A stretch of 64,000 nucleotides of DNA from Blumeriella jaapii. Its lineage: Eukaryota > Ascomycota > Leotiomycetes > Helotiales > Drepanopezizaceae. Each line of letters opens with the position of its first letter. Within the stretch, counting starts at the first letter, position 1. Location: contig VWND01000090.1 in NCBI GenBank assembly GCA_009599575.1, forward strand, positions 1-64,000. The letters run 5' to 3'. The translations under genes and the position numbers were made by a program. The notes below the pieces were generated by a model. The model ran no database searches and had not been told where the DNA came from. It worked only from the letters and a program-made list of their open reading frames with translations. This document shows, in pieces, positions 1 to 10,547 of this stretch.

Positions 1-62
1 AAAGAAGAATGGAAAGAAAAAACAAAAGGGGGAAGGAAAAGGAAAGCAAGAAAAGGAAAAAG

Positions 63-275
63 TGTGACGATTTTGTTAGTCAGAAGGCTGAGATTGATTA
101 ACTCAGATCGCCACGTTTACATAATATAAAAGAAAACAAGTTTTCAGCTTTGTAAAAAAAAAAAATTATTAACAAGTAAGAAAAGCAAAAGTTGCTAAAA
201 GAAAAGGCCTTTTATATACAAATGGTTTTTATAGTTGATGAAAGATATACCAGAAGACTGGAAAAAGCATTACGC
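63..275 (+). repeat. Diverged, truncated LTR remnant (same family as level-3 LTR)
   Basis: The stretch starts with TGTGACGA, the same terminus as the 266-bp LTRs at 25111 and 39428. It keeps several of their blocks in order: a GTCAG..GGCTGA..CAGATCGCC-like stretch, CATAATATAA, GTTGCTAAAAG, a GCCTTTTATATA block, a GTTGATG block and an AGAAGACTGG block. The far end with TCGTCACA is not found; the sequence dissolves into purine-rich DNA. No partner LTR is seen within the window, so this is a solo or truncated copy, or the left LTR of something larger cannot be excluded. Confidence 0.7.
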
Positions 276-535
276 GAGCAAAGAAAGTAAAAGGGAAAAA
301 GGCAAAAAAGGTGAACCGTTATAAGAAATGGGAGAAAAGGGAAAGAAAGGGGAAAAAGGAGGAGGTAGAAAAGAAAAAAAAGTAAACGAAATAAAGAGAA
401 GAAGAAGAGAAGAAGAAGAGAGGAAGAAAAGAAGGAGGAAGAAAAGTAAGAAAGAAAGAAAGATAAAAAGACGAGGAAAAAAAAGAAAAGAGAAGAAGGA
501 AAAGCAAGAAAAAGCCTAGGGGAGTAGGATGGAGA
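276..535. repeat. Purine-rich low-complexity tract
   Basis: The plus strand is almost pure A and G (GAAAAGG, GAAGAAG and AAGAAAG runs). Open frames on both strands here encode only Lys/Arg/Glu or Phe/Ser/Leu strings and are compositional artefacts, not genes. The first 60 bases of the window have the same character. Confidence 0.75.
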
Positions 536-740
536 GATAAATGAATGAGCTTGTTTTGGACGGATGGTTGATTGGGTTGGGTTGAACTATAAGGGTTGGT
601 TCGCGAGCGGAAATACTGTGATATACTGCACTGTACTACGAAACGGAACGATATCTAAGGCTGCTTGTACGGTATAAGTACTAGATTGGTAAGCTGGATG
701 GTTTCAAGGTTCAAAAGCACAGCACTGGGTTGGTGAGTTG

Positions 741-852
741 TTTGTATGTTTGTTGGGATGTTTGTATATATGTATGTGTGTATATGTATATGTGTGTATA
801 TGTTCATGTATGTATGTGTATATGTATATAGGTGTGTATGTATATGTGTAAA
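741..852. repeat. TG/TA-rich microsatellite
   Basis: Alternating TATG, TGTA and GTGTA words (for example TATATGTATGTGTGTATATG) form an imperfect alternating purine-pyrimidine repeat. It has no coding content. Confidence 0.8.
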
Positions 853-1029
853 TATGAATTTATATTTGTGTACATAGATAAAAAAGGCATAGCCTAATCT
901 ATCGGTTCTTGTGTAAAAAATGGTACAGACGGTATGAGTGGGAAAGCGATCTGCTTTCGGGCCGGATTGTGCTAGGGAGTATAGAGGTACATACCTAGAT
1001 GGGTGAATGGGTAACGGAAGGTGAGAAGG

Positions 1030-1113
1030 GTGAAGAGGTGAAGAGGTGAAGAGGTGAAGAGGTGAAGAGGTGAAGAGGTGAAGAGGTGAAGAGGTGAAGA
1101 GGTGAAGAGGTGA
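1030..1113. repeat. 8-bp minisatellite, unit GTGAAGAG
   Basis: About ten nearly perfect head-to-tail copies of GTGAAGAG. The same GGTGAAG word recurs in degenerate form near 1650-1740. Confidence 0.95.
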
Positions 1114-1117
1114 AAGG

Positions 1118-1140
1118 TAGTAGTAGTAGTAGTAGTAGTA
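1118..1140. repeat. TAG trinucleotide microsatellite
   Basis: Seven to eight perfect TAG copies, starting directly after the end of the 8-bp minisatellite. Confidence 0.95.
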
Positions 1141-2149
1141 TTGATTAACGTCTAGCGGAGTGCAGCCATAACTAGGCTGCCTTTCTAGGACCTCCCGAGG
1201 GGTACGGAGACGTGCTAAGCTAAGGATTTAAATATAAAAAGTACGATCCCGAAAGCAGTTCGTATTAGTACAGCTACTGCTGCTGTCGACTACGCCCTTC
1301 ACCGCCCTTTGCGATGGTCCGTCAGTATATAAAAAAAGCGTAAAGCTCTGGGTTTAAACCCAAGGATTGTGCATACGGCACCGGTCACAAATTTAACCTG
1401 TCAATCGCGTGTTTATAAAACGCAAACGTGGTATGATCAATAGGCCTAATAAAAGAAAACGAACAATGAGCAGAAACTAGAAACTAAAAGGCCTTCGATG
1501 ATTTTGAAGATTACAAAGTATATATGTATTAAAAAAGTAAAAACCACGATTGGGGAAAAGCTCTTTTAATACGCATATCCCGGGTCTCTGATCCCGCGGT
1601 ATCGCAGCTCCTTTGTAATCTTGAAAAGCACTATCAGAACTTCAAGATATGAAAGGCGAAAAGATGAAAGGTGAAAGGTGAAATTTCGAAGAGGTGAAAA
1701 GCCAAAAAGGTGAAAAGGTGAAAGATGAAAAAGTGAAATAATAAAATCCCCAAAATCGTATCAGAAAGATTTGCTGCTCGCTTGCTTGTAAATAGTAACC
1801 CCCCCCATTCAGTACAATAAAACAGACCGACCGACCCCAGATGCATATCATCGTACCTCAACCCGTCAAAATAGTGCCCGTATGTACATACATTACATTC
1901 ATACCTACATTACCTAGGTACTTACATACGTACAGCTAGCTAGCTCATTAAGAATAATCTATGTACAGTGCACCGCAACTTGAAGGAATTTAACGCCAAC
2001 CGTATGCGTTACCTGCCTGCCCTGCCCTACCGCCCAAGAGAAACGCCGTAGCTGATGCGAAGAAAGCCTGTGCTTCTGTGCGGCATCTCTGGCCCTGTGA
2101 TAGCGACTCCTCATGTCCCGTGCCTGTCCGTCGGACCTGACATGGATCG

Positions 2150-3784
2150 TCACGCCTCGCAGCGGTTCGTCACCTCACTGCATCTGTATCTCATCATCGT
2201 CGGTATACCCATCGTCCCCCCGGTCCCCGCCTCCTTCAAGAACGGATGCGCCAGCGCCTCCTCGGCACTGATCCTCCGGTTCGGATCCAGGTCCAAACAC
2301 CTCTCCAGGAACCGCACGGCCAGCATCTCCTCGTCCGTCAGCGGCTCCTCGGCGCCGTTCTTCCCGCTGTCGTTCCGGCACGTCGACCACAGGATGATCT
2401 TCTCGAGCGAGAAGCCCGCGCTGCCGATCGTCGGGATCGTGCACTCGAAGACGGCGCCGTGCAGGTACGCGCACGACTTCATGCGCTTGGTGCCAAAGAT
2501 GGTCGCGATCTCGATCATGGCCTCGACGTCGTCGGCCGAGTTGAAGAAGGGGAAGCGCCGCGAGAGGATCGTGAGCAGGATCACGCCCGCCGACCAGATG
2601 TCGATCTTGGTGCTCTGGTCGGTACACTTGAACAGCACCTCGGGCGCCCGAAACCCGCGCGTGCCGGCGCGGTTCGCGCGCCGCGAGGGCCGCGAGTCGT
2701 TCTTCGGGTAGCCGTTCGAGGGCCCCGTGTGGGCAGCGACGCTGGTCTGCACGCGGCGTTTGCGCTCGTTGGGGTGCTCTTGACAGAGACACGGTTTGGC
2801 ATCGGTGCCTTCGCGTTCCGCCAGCCCGAAGTCGACGAGCACGCCGCGCTTCTTGTCGGGCTCGTAGAGGAAGTTCGTGGGCTTGATGTCGCGGTGGATG
2901 ATGCCCTTGAGATGCACGGCGGCCAGGGACTGGAAGAGCGAGCGGAAGTAGATCTGCATCTCCGGGACCGTCATCTTACGGAAGTACTCGCGGAAGTCCG
3001 TGTGCCGGAAGTAGGGGAGCACGGCGACGACCTGGTCTGTCGAGCGGAACGCCGTGATGAGCGGACAGACCGAGTCGAAGCCGCGGAGGTCGTTGAGGAG
3101 CTCCAGCTCGTTGAGGATGCGCGCGGGACTGCTGGTGACGTAGATCTTCTTGATGGCCACGTATTTGGGACGTCGGCGTAGCTGGCTGTCCTCGTCCCCC
3201 TCGGACATGGACCGCGCCTTGCGCTCTTGCTTCGGGGGTGGCATCCACTGGGCATTCTCCTTCTCCTCCCTGTCCCACTCGTTCTCGAACTTGTCGTATT
3301 CCAGATCCTCGGCCTTGTACACCGTGGAAAAGGTCCCTGGGCAACGTTAGCAGCGACGAAATGAGAGGCTATCGAGCAACACACCCTCTCCAATGCGATT
3401 GATCAGTCGGTATCGGTTCTTGATCCCCTTGAACGTTTCCTGGAACTTGTCCATATCCTCCTGCACCGCAGGGTCTATCGTCCCGTCGCTCTCCTCCGAG
3501 GTATCCGAGTATGCATCGTCGTCCTCCTCGGGCTCCTCCATCCTCGAGTCGTCCATGTCGTGGTCCTCTTCGCGGCCGTCCATCTGGTCGTGGTGAATCG
3601 CGAAAGATTTCACGCTCCCATTCCGGGGGCGAAGCGTCGTCGTCATGATGGTACGGCTTGCCCACCAGCTGCCAGAAGATGCAGACTTGCGATCAAGCTT
3701 CGGAGAACGCGAAATGGCAGAGGTGAGCAGGTCGCAATGACAAGTTGTTTGGGTCGAAGCGCATTCGAGGTCGGGTGTTGACAT
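2150..3784 (-). CDS. cdc7: Cdc7-type (DDK) serine/threonine protein kinase
   Basis: Catalytic subunit of the Dbf4-dependent kinase, which phosphorylates the MCM helicase to fire replication origins in the nucleus. Two exons, 3784-3385 and 3336-2150; the 48-bp intron (GTGTGT...CTAAC...CAG) splits the glycine loop and splicing restores IGEGTFSTVYK. The product is 528 aa from ATG 3784, or 482 aa from the in-frame ATG at 3646; the family N-terminus is too variable to decide. In the longer numbering the glycine loop is near residue 131, the VAIKK lysine near 196, HRDIKPTNF near 281 and VDFG near 301. A basic insert containing a Cys pair separates DFG from FRAPEVLF, as is typical of Cdc7 kinases; RFPFFNSADDVEAM also fits this family. 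An acidic stretch precedes the kinase domain. Divergent from cnd1. Confidence 0.9.
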
Positions 3785-3949
3785 CGGGCCGCCCCACTAG
3801 CCCCGAAGGAGACGCGAAGAAAACAAAAACCGCGGATTCCCTAGTCAACACTTTGTTTACTTTACGCTGACGACACCGACGACACCGACGACCACACGCT
3901 TCTTGATGTCTGGCTGTGCGCCGCAGAACCTGCCCCGACCATCGCCACC
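3785..3949. promoter_or_regulatory. Divergent promoter between cdc7 and cnd1
   Basis: Only 165 bp separate the two start codons (longer cdc7 start used), so the two cell-cycle genes must share most upstream sequence. The stretch contains GAC/ACG-rich repeats (GACGACACCGACGACACC) near 3870. I see no clear TATA box. Confidence 0.6.
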
Positions 3950-6900
3950 ATGGACAGCATCAATTTCGATATCAACGATGCCCTCAAGCATTACATGAGC
4001 GACCCCGCGACCGTGGCAACGCCCGAAGCAGACTCCCATCTCGTCGACTGCGAAAACGACCCCGAAGCCCTCACCAACTCCCTCATAAACACAGTCCTCC
4101 ACCCGATCGTGGACTCCGTAGCCGAAAGCCCCGATGCCATCACGCGAAGCTCCACCTTCGACTCCCTACAATTCCTACTCAAGTGTGCCCCCATTTCTCT
4201 TCTCTCATCCCAGAACTACGTATCAGAACCGGACTCTGAACTCTTCAAACTCTCTAGATCTGCGTCGGTGCTTCCCACACATGCCCTCTCCAAGATCCTC
4301 GACCTCGTCGTGTCTGGCCTGTCTTCCGAGGCGGATGTCATTCACAATGATCTCGAGTCGGACGAGCAGGAGCTGATCTCCCACCACAAGCAATTGCTGG
4401 AAGTCTTCGGCTTCTTGTTGCAGTGGACTATTGCGGCCGTCGAGACCAAAGCTGCAGAGAAGTCGAGCTCAGCGCCGGCTGCCAGAGGGAGAGGAAAGGG
4501 CGCGAAAGCGAAGACGGCTGGCAAGGATAAAGACGGCAACTGGGACTCGAGTGCGCAGTTACAGACGGCCCTGGATACCATGTGCAAGGTTCTGAAGTTG
4601 AAGCTTTCCAAAATTTTCTTGACCACTTCCGAGCGAGACACGTTCATCGGGTTGTTCACGCGGCCGATCTACATGGTTCTGGAGAGCGAGCAGAGGGTCA
4701 AGGATACCGCGATCCGAATGCACGCCTTCAAGGTTCTGTGTATAGCGGTCAAGCATCATGGACATGGCTACGGTAAGAAGGCGCTTTCACGGCCGAGAAC
4801 TATGACTGAGTCCTTCCAGCTGCACAAATATCCATCGTCCAAAACTTGACGTACTTCGAGCACCTGGCGGAGCCGATGGCCGAGTTTCTGCACATTCTCT
4901 CGGAGCAATACGACTACCCGCAACTTGCAGACGAGATACTTCGAGAGCTGAGTAACAAGGAATTCAACAGTAATGACACGAAAGGTCCAAAGTCTGTCTC
5001 AGCCTTCGTCGTCAAGCTTTCGGAGCTGGCCCCAAGACTAGTTATCAAGCAAATGACCATGTTAGCAAAGCAGTTGGACAGCGAGTCTTACGCTCTTCGA
5101 TGTGCACTGATCGAAGTCTGTGGGAACTTGGTGGCTGATCTCAGCAAGCAGGAAGAACGTGGCGACAACTATCGGTCGCAGTTGAATGCCTTCTTTGACG
5201 TTTTAGAGGAGAGGTTCTTGGATATCAACCCATACTGCCGATGCAGAACGATTCAGGTGTATATCAAGCTTTGCGATCTTGACCAGAAGTTCCCAAAACG
5301 AAGACAAAAGGCAGCAGAACTTGCGGCGAGAAGTCTGGAGGATAAGAGTAGCAACGTCCGTCGAAACGCCGTCAAACTGCTCGGAACTCTGATCAAGACC
5401 CACCCGTTCAGTATCATGCACGGATCTCAGCTTTCGTTGAAGGAGTGGAATGCTCGATTGGATGCTGTAGATGCGGAGCTGAATGCCCTGAAACCCCCGG
5501 CGGAAACCCCAGGACTCGCCGAAGGTGCGAAGGCCAACGAGAATGTGGATACCGCATTGTTGGACGATGCTACCGTCCTCACTTCTGACTCGCCGCAGAA
5601 GCCAATGAGTGATGAACAGAAGATGGCTGCGATTCAAAAAGCTCAGGAGGATGCCGCCACCTCGGAAGCTATTAACAAGCTTACCTTGACCAGAAGATAC
5701 TATGTCGAGGCGTTGAAGTTCATTGAGGTCCTGCACGGAGCGACCACAATTATCTGTCAACTTTTGGGCTCCAAGAACAAGAGCGAAGTCATTGAGGCGA
5801 TGGAGTATTTTGAGATTGGGGATGCTTACAACATCGAGCAGAATAAATTGGGCATTAGACGCATGTTGCGGCTGATCTGGACCAAGGGTAACAGCGACGA
5901 AGGCAAGGGCGTCCAGAACCATCTGATCGAGTGCTATAAGCGTCTGTTCTTCGAAGCGCCGGACTCATACAGTGCCAACGATGCCGCGAACTACATCGCG
6001 AGGAACATGATCAGTTTGACGTTTGGGGCCGCGCCAGCAGAACTGACATCCTTGGAGCAATTGTTGAGCACCATGATGAAGGCGAACCATATTTCCGAGC
6101 TTGTTGTGCAGAAGCTTTGGCAAGTATACGGTGTTCAGAAACGAGAAATTTCCAAGAGTCAACGACGGGGGGCCATCATTGTCCTTGGAATGCTAGCTAC
6201 CGCCAAGCCCGAGATTGTCGTAGGAGAGATGGAGACGATGCTGAGGATAGGCCTGGGAAGTCTAGGACGCTCAGATCTTCAGCTCGCCAAGTATACTTGC
6301 ATAGCACTTCGACGTATCAACCCCACGGGACGACAAGCAAAGGAAATCACGGTGCAGCCTTCAAAGCTTACCAATGATCATGCTGTCCTGCTGAAACTTG
6401 GAGCCATCATTGAGATCGAGTCTGACAACAAAGAGTGGTACGGAGTTGCCGAACAAGCCATTAATGCCATCTACACTTTGTCGAGGCATCCGGATACACT
6501 CTGCTCCGAGATCTTGCGACGAAAGACGAAGTATGTCTTCACCAAACGTACCGAGAAGATCCCCGAACCCGAGGAGCCTCAGGGAGAGGATGCGAAGATG
6601 ACATCGCCGCCACCAGAAACTCCCACGGAGCCAGAATCGAAACTCAAGGGGTCAATCGCTCTTTCTCAGCTTCTATTCATCGTTGGCCATGTCGCCATCA
6701 AGCAAATTGTCCACCTTGAACTCTGCGAACTCGATTTCAAGCGCCGGAAGGCAGAGGCCGAGAAGAACAAACCATCTACAGATGCTCCAGTCGACAAAGC
6801 TGCCAAGGAAGCTGCCGATGACCTCGACGCAATTGGAGGCACAACAGAGGACGACTTCACAGAAGCCATGTCCCATATCCGTGAGCGTGAGTTGCTGTAC

Positions 6901-7717
6901 GGCGAGCATTCGCTCCTCGCCAACTTCGGACCTCTTGTCTCTGAAATCTGTTCCAACAACACCACGTACAGAGATCGCAATCTGCAGGCCGCAGCGACTC
7001 TTTGCTTAGCAAAGCTCATGTGCGTTAGCTCCGAGTACTGCGAGACTAACCTACCGCTCCTCATCACCATTCTCGAGCGCTCCAAGGACCCTATCACTCG
7101 CTCCAACGTTGTCATTGCCCTCGGTGATATGGCCGTTTGCTTCAACCACCTCATTGACGAGAATACCGACTTTCTGTATCGCCGTCTGAACGATAAAGAC
7201 GCTAGCGTAAAGCGCACCTGTCTTATGACATTGACTTTCCTGATTTTAGCAGGTCAAGTCAAGGTCAAGGGTCAATTAGGGGAAATGGCTAAATGCCTCG
7301 AAGACGATGACAAGAGGATTGCGGATCTCAGTCGCGTGTTTTTTACGGAGCTGAGTACGAAAGATAATGCTGTCTACAATCACTTTGTCGACATGTTCAG
7401 CTTGTTGAGTGCGGAGAAGGACTTGGAAGAGGACTCGCTGAAAAGAATCATCAAGTTTTTGGCGGGTTTTATTGAGAAGGTACGTTCTCTCTGCGCCTTA
7501 TTCTCTGCTTCTCGCTTTACCAAAATCAACGCTAACATCCGAATAGGACAAACATGCCAAGCAACTTGCAGACAAACTCGCGGCCCGACTGGCCCGCTGC
7601 GAGACTGAGAGGCAGTGGAACGATGTTGCTTACGCTTTAAGCTTGCTGCAACACAAGAACGAGGATATCACCAAGCTAGTCAGCGGCGGGTTCAGAGTTG
7701 TGCAGGGCAGTTCTTGA
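3950..7717 (+). CDS. cnd1: Condensin complex subunit 1 (Cnd1/Ycs4, CAP-D2)
   Basis: HEAT-repeat, non-SMC subunit of condensin, which compacts and separates mitotic chromosomes. Three exons: 3950-4772, 4820-7479 and 7547-7717. The introns are 47 and 67 bp, and joining gives HGHGYAAQISIVQNLTYFEH and AGFIEKDKHAKQLADKL in frame. The predicted protein is 1217 aa, a normal length for the family. The N-terminus (MDSINFDINDALKHYM) and the block around LQFLLKCAPISLLSSQNYV match the Cnd1 N-terminal domain. A Lys/Gly-rich linker (RGRGKGAKAKTAGK) follows near residue 180. The C-terminal third (ITRSNVVIALGDMAVCFN, RRLNDKDASVKRTCLMTL) is the conserved condensin HEAT core. Another acidic/charged linker lies near 6540-6640. 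Confidence 0.95.
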
Positions 7718-8085
7718 GCTTGAGCTTGAGTTTGAGTTTGATCATGAAGGAAAACGGGTTTGAATGGGATGTACGAGGAAATGATTTTTTATGCGCATAT
7801 ATGAGCTCCCTGGGTCAGAAGGGAAGGAAGGGCGGTAGGGGTATCGGCGTTTTGCAAGGTGGTGTTTAACTCTTGATTGTTTAGTCGTGGAGTCATGCAT
7901 GCATGAGAATAAATGCGAACTCTGAATATCAAAGAATAACTGCACGCTTCTTCTGCCTTGTCTTTGCCCGGAATTCTTGCCATCTTCAAATAAAGGATTG
8001 AAAAGCATCATCGAGATGTAAACTAGAAGAGGATTTAGGAACAGATCAAAGGGCCAAAAAAGAGAAAAGAAAAACAAAAAAAGAT
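7718..8085. other. Spacer cnd1-tRNA
   Basis: Contains a short GAGCTT/GAGTTT repeat just after the cnd1 stop (7715-7740), probably within its 3' UTR. No other gene is supported. Confidence 0.5.
8076..8082 (-). terminator. Pol III terminator of tRNA-Val
   Basis: Seven consecutive T on the minus strand begin a few bases downstream of the tRNA 3' end, the expected RNA polymerase III stop. Confidence 0.85.
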
Positions 8086-8157
8086 AGCGACTGTGAGGAT
8101 CGAACTCACGACCTTCTCGGTGTGAACGAGACGTCGTAACCACTTGACCAAGTCGCT
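8086..8157 (-). tRNA. tRNA-Val (anticodon CAC)
   Basis: A complete 72-nt cloverleaf can be folded by eye on the minus strand. The 7-bp acceptor stem is AGCGACT/AGTCGCT, the anticodon stem TCTCG/CGAGA closes the loop TTCACAC, and the T arm is GTGAG-TTCGATC-CTCAC. The A box (TGGTCAAGTGG) and B box (AGTTCGATCCT) are intact. No intron and no encoded CCA. Confidence 0.95.
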
Positions 8158-9218
8158 TTTTTTTTTCTTGCGCTGTATTCGATGTCTTCGATTTAGTTTT
8201 TGCGATTGATAAAGGGGATAGCATTTTTCAAGGAATGAGGCGGAAAAAGGGAGAGGAGGGAGGGCAGCAAACGCGTGGTTGTTTGTTGATTCTAAGCGAA
8301 TGCTATCGTTGCTGGTGGATAAGCAAGAAGGCGAGAAGAACGATTGAAGGAAAACACGGTATTTACTTTGCGCGTAATTGTTACCATTAGAAATGCTTGG
8401 CCTCATCTCTCGATCGATTTTCTCTTTTTCCTTCACTTCTTCTTTTGTTCTGCTCGGTCGGTCTGTTTACTCGATGTTGCTTAGCGAGAGAACCCATCGC
8501 ACGTTTCTACACCATAACAGTAACTGAAAAGGTGCTACAGAGCTGCCCACTTTCGCCAGCCCCGACAATGTGAATGTAATACGCACTCGAAAGTCTGTTT
8601 GGACGAGTCAGACTTCAAGTCTCGGGGATGTAATGCTTCTTTTTGCCCCGGAGGTCGTTTTCTATAGTCACAGGAAATTTCGATCGTCTGCGATCAACGA
8701 ACAAGCCGAGAAATGGAAATGAAACGCGGTGGTCTGCAATGAGTGAGGATTCGATCACCGAAGGGTATAACCTCCGAGGGCAGGACATAGAGCCCATGGA
8801 TCGAATGTGAGACTAGGCGTTGTTGAGAGCCTAAACGTCGATAGCGAGGAAGCGTGTCGATGCCGATAATCATGAGACATCACAACCGTAGATCAAGATT
8901 ACAGGTCATGAGGGCGAAGCGGATGATCCAGATGATTTGTTATGAATCTGTAAGCCTACAACTGGGTATGGCATAAAGTTGGAGGTGATCTTTCCAGCCG
9001 GAACATTGCGAAACCACAAAATCATAATGGAGGACGAACCCGAGAGTTTGAATACGACGATGGGACGGATCAAGAAGCTGGTCTCGAAGCTGGCGGGCCA
9101 ATGTCGACATCACGTGAAGAGGGCCTTGGCGAGCGCTTTCCGCCGCGTATCCTCCAGTTACCTACAACACCTCAACCTCAAGTCCACAACAACCACCGAA
9201 CACCTTACACCTCCCACA
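8158..9218. other. Spacer upstream of rpn12
   Basis: No convincing gene. A frame in phase with rpn12 is open from ATG 8979 and would add 80 residues, but these look unlike the family and are more likely 5' leader. Confidence 0.5.
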
Positions 9219-10149
9219 ATGGCTGAACGCGAAATCCAAGATCTCCAGCGCAAGCTGAAAGCCAGCCGCTCCTATGCCGAGCAGCAACCGCTCCTCTCGG
9301 CCGCCAAGCTCTCGCTGCTCAAGCTCAAAGCCCTCACGCCGCTGCCCACCACACCCAGCTCGACCCTCGGCCTCGCGCGCGACATCTTCGAGAGCGGTGC
9401 CCTGCTGTCCATTCGCGCCAAGGAGCCCGGCGCGTTTACGCGCTACGTGCACCAGCTGACGCCGTTCTACGAGCTGCCAGCCGAGCGCTTGCCGCCTAGC
9501 AGCGAGAAGAACAAGATTACAGGCCTGTACCTGCTACTGCTGCTTACGCAGGGTGACTATGCGGCCTTTCACACGGAGCTGGAGGGATTGGAACTGAGAG
9601 GGGGCATGGCGGGGGGCGTGGACTGCGAGCACGATCGCTTCTTGGGGTATCCGATCAAGCTGGAGAGGTGGCTGCAAGAGGGTAGCTTTGATCTGGTGTG
9701 GAAGGCGATGGCCAGTAGAGAGGTTCCGAGCGAGGAGTACGGCGTCTTTAATGAGGTACTTCACCCCATTGCGTTATCCCCATGCCTCCGAGGTCCCAAA
9801 TCAATTGTCTCGGGTCATCACAAGCAGTGAGGGAACACGAGAGAACACAGCGTTAACAAAGCCCCAGATCCTCACAAACCACATCCGCACCGAGATCGCC
9901 ACCTGCAGCGAAACCGCCTACCCGTCCCTCCCCATATCTTCAACCAAGAACCTCCTATTCCTCGACAGCGAAGGCGCCGTCGTCGAGTTCGCTCTGAATA
10001 GGGGTTGGGTCGTCAAGGACGGCCGCATCTTCTTCCCGAACCAGAATCTCAAGAGCGGCGCCGACGAGCTGGGCAACGAGAAGGAAATCAGCCAGCTGGC
10101 CATCGAGAATACGCTGGGCTACGCGAGGGAGCTGGAGACGATCGTGTGA
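9219..10149 (+). CDS. rpn12: 26S proteasome regulatory subunit Rpn12 (PSMD8)
   Basis: Lid component of the 19S regulatory particle, needed for the last steps of lid assembly and for ubiquitin-dependent proteolysis. Exons 9219-9755 and 9868-10149 with a 112-bp phase-0 intron (GTACTT...CCCAG); the junction reads GVFNE/ILTNHIRTEIATCSE. The product is 272 aa, close to yeast Rpn12. The N-terminal helices (QDLQRKLKASRSYAEQQPLL) are followed by the PCI-family core (NKITGLYLLLLLTQGDYAAF, then GYPIKLERWLQEGSFDLVW). The C-terminal winged-helix part reads SSTKNLLFLDSEGAVVEFAL and GWVVKDGRIFFPNQ. ATG 9219 was chosen because it starts the family-like sequence MAEREIQDLQ. Confidence 0.93.
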
Positions 10150-10547
10150 GCAGGGAAGCGGGCTGTACAGAAGGAACGCATGGGTGGCGTTGCGGGTTCT
10201 TTTCCATCAAGACCAAGCAAGCATAGGTAATCTTGAGAGTCTTAGCGCATGACACGAGAAGGAAAGCAGCCGACATGACATCGAGCTTGTAATCTACATT
10301 GGCGCTTCGGCGTAACAACTGCAAACATGAACCAACTAGGACTTCATATTATGCATCTTGTTATTGAATTGCCCTTTTCTACTCAAGGTAGACGGACTCG
10401 GGGCTCCAACACGGACGTGACTTTCAACGGTGTCAATTGCTCCCTACATACATGTCACAGGTTTGAAGCAGTCTAGTAAATAACTACGATCTACTTTTGC
10501 CGAACTCCTTTTTTTGGTGCCCCTAGCTTCCAAAAACTTTCGGTTCC
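10150..10547. other. Convergent 3' spacer rpn12/COP1
   Basis: Lies between the stop codons of two convergent genes and should hold both 3' UTRs. No coding potential is seen. Confidence 0.6.

Larger units (their letters stand above)
541..2149. other. Gene-poor spacer downstream of cdc7
   Basis: I see no coding gene here. It contains the microsatellites listed separately, a second set of GGTGAAA-like degenerate repeats around 1650-1740, and CCTAGGTA/TACGTA-type short palindromic motifs around 1895-1950 of a kind often seen in ascomycete intergenic DNA. The 3' untranslated part of cdc7 (minus) should lie at its right end. Confidence 0.5.

Noticed and set aside
319..519. Lys/Arg/Glu-rich frame (and its Phe/Ser complement) in the purine tract
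   Set aside because: Any frame through a GA-rich repeat stays open; no start context, no family, and sense and antisense are equally open.
2055..3181. Long plus-strand frames opposite cdc7
   Set aside because: Antisense shadows in GC-rich coding sequence; the minus-strand kinase motifs decide the strand.
8979..9218. 80-residue N-terminal extension of Rpn12
   Set aside because: In frame and open, but unlike the family; the ATG at 9219 gives the expected start and a 272-aa protein.
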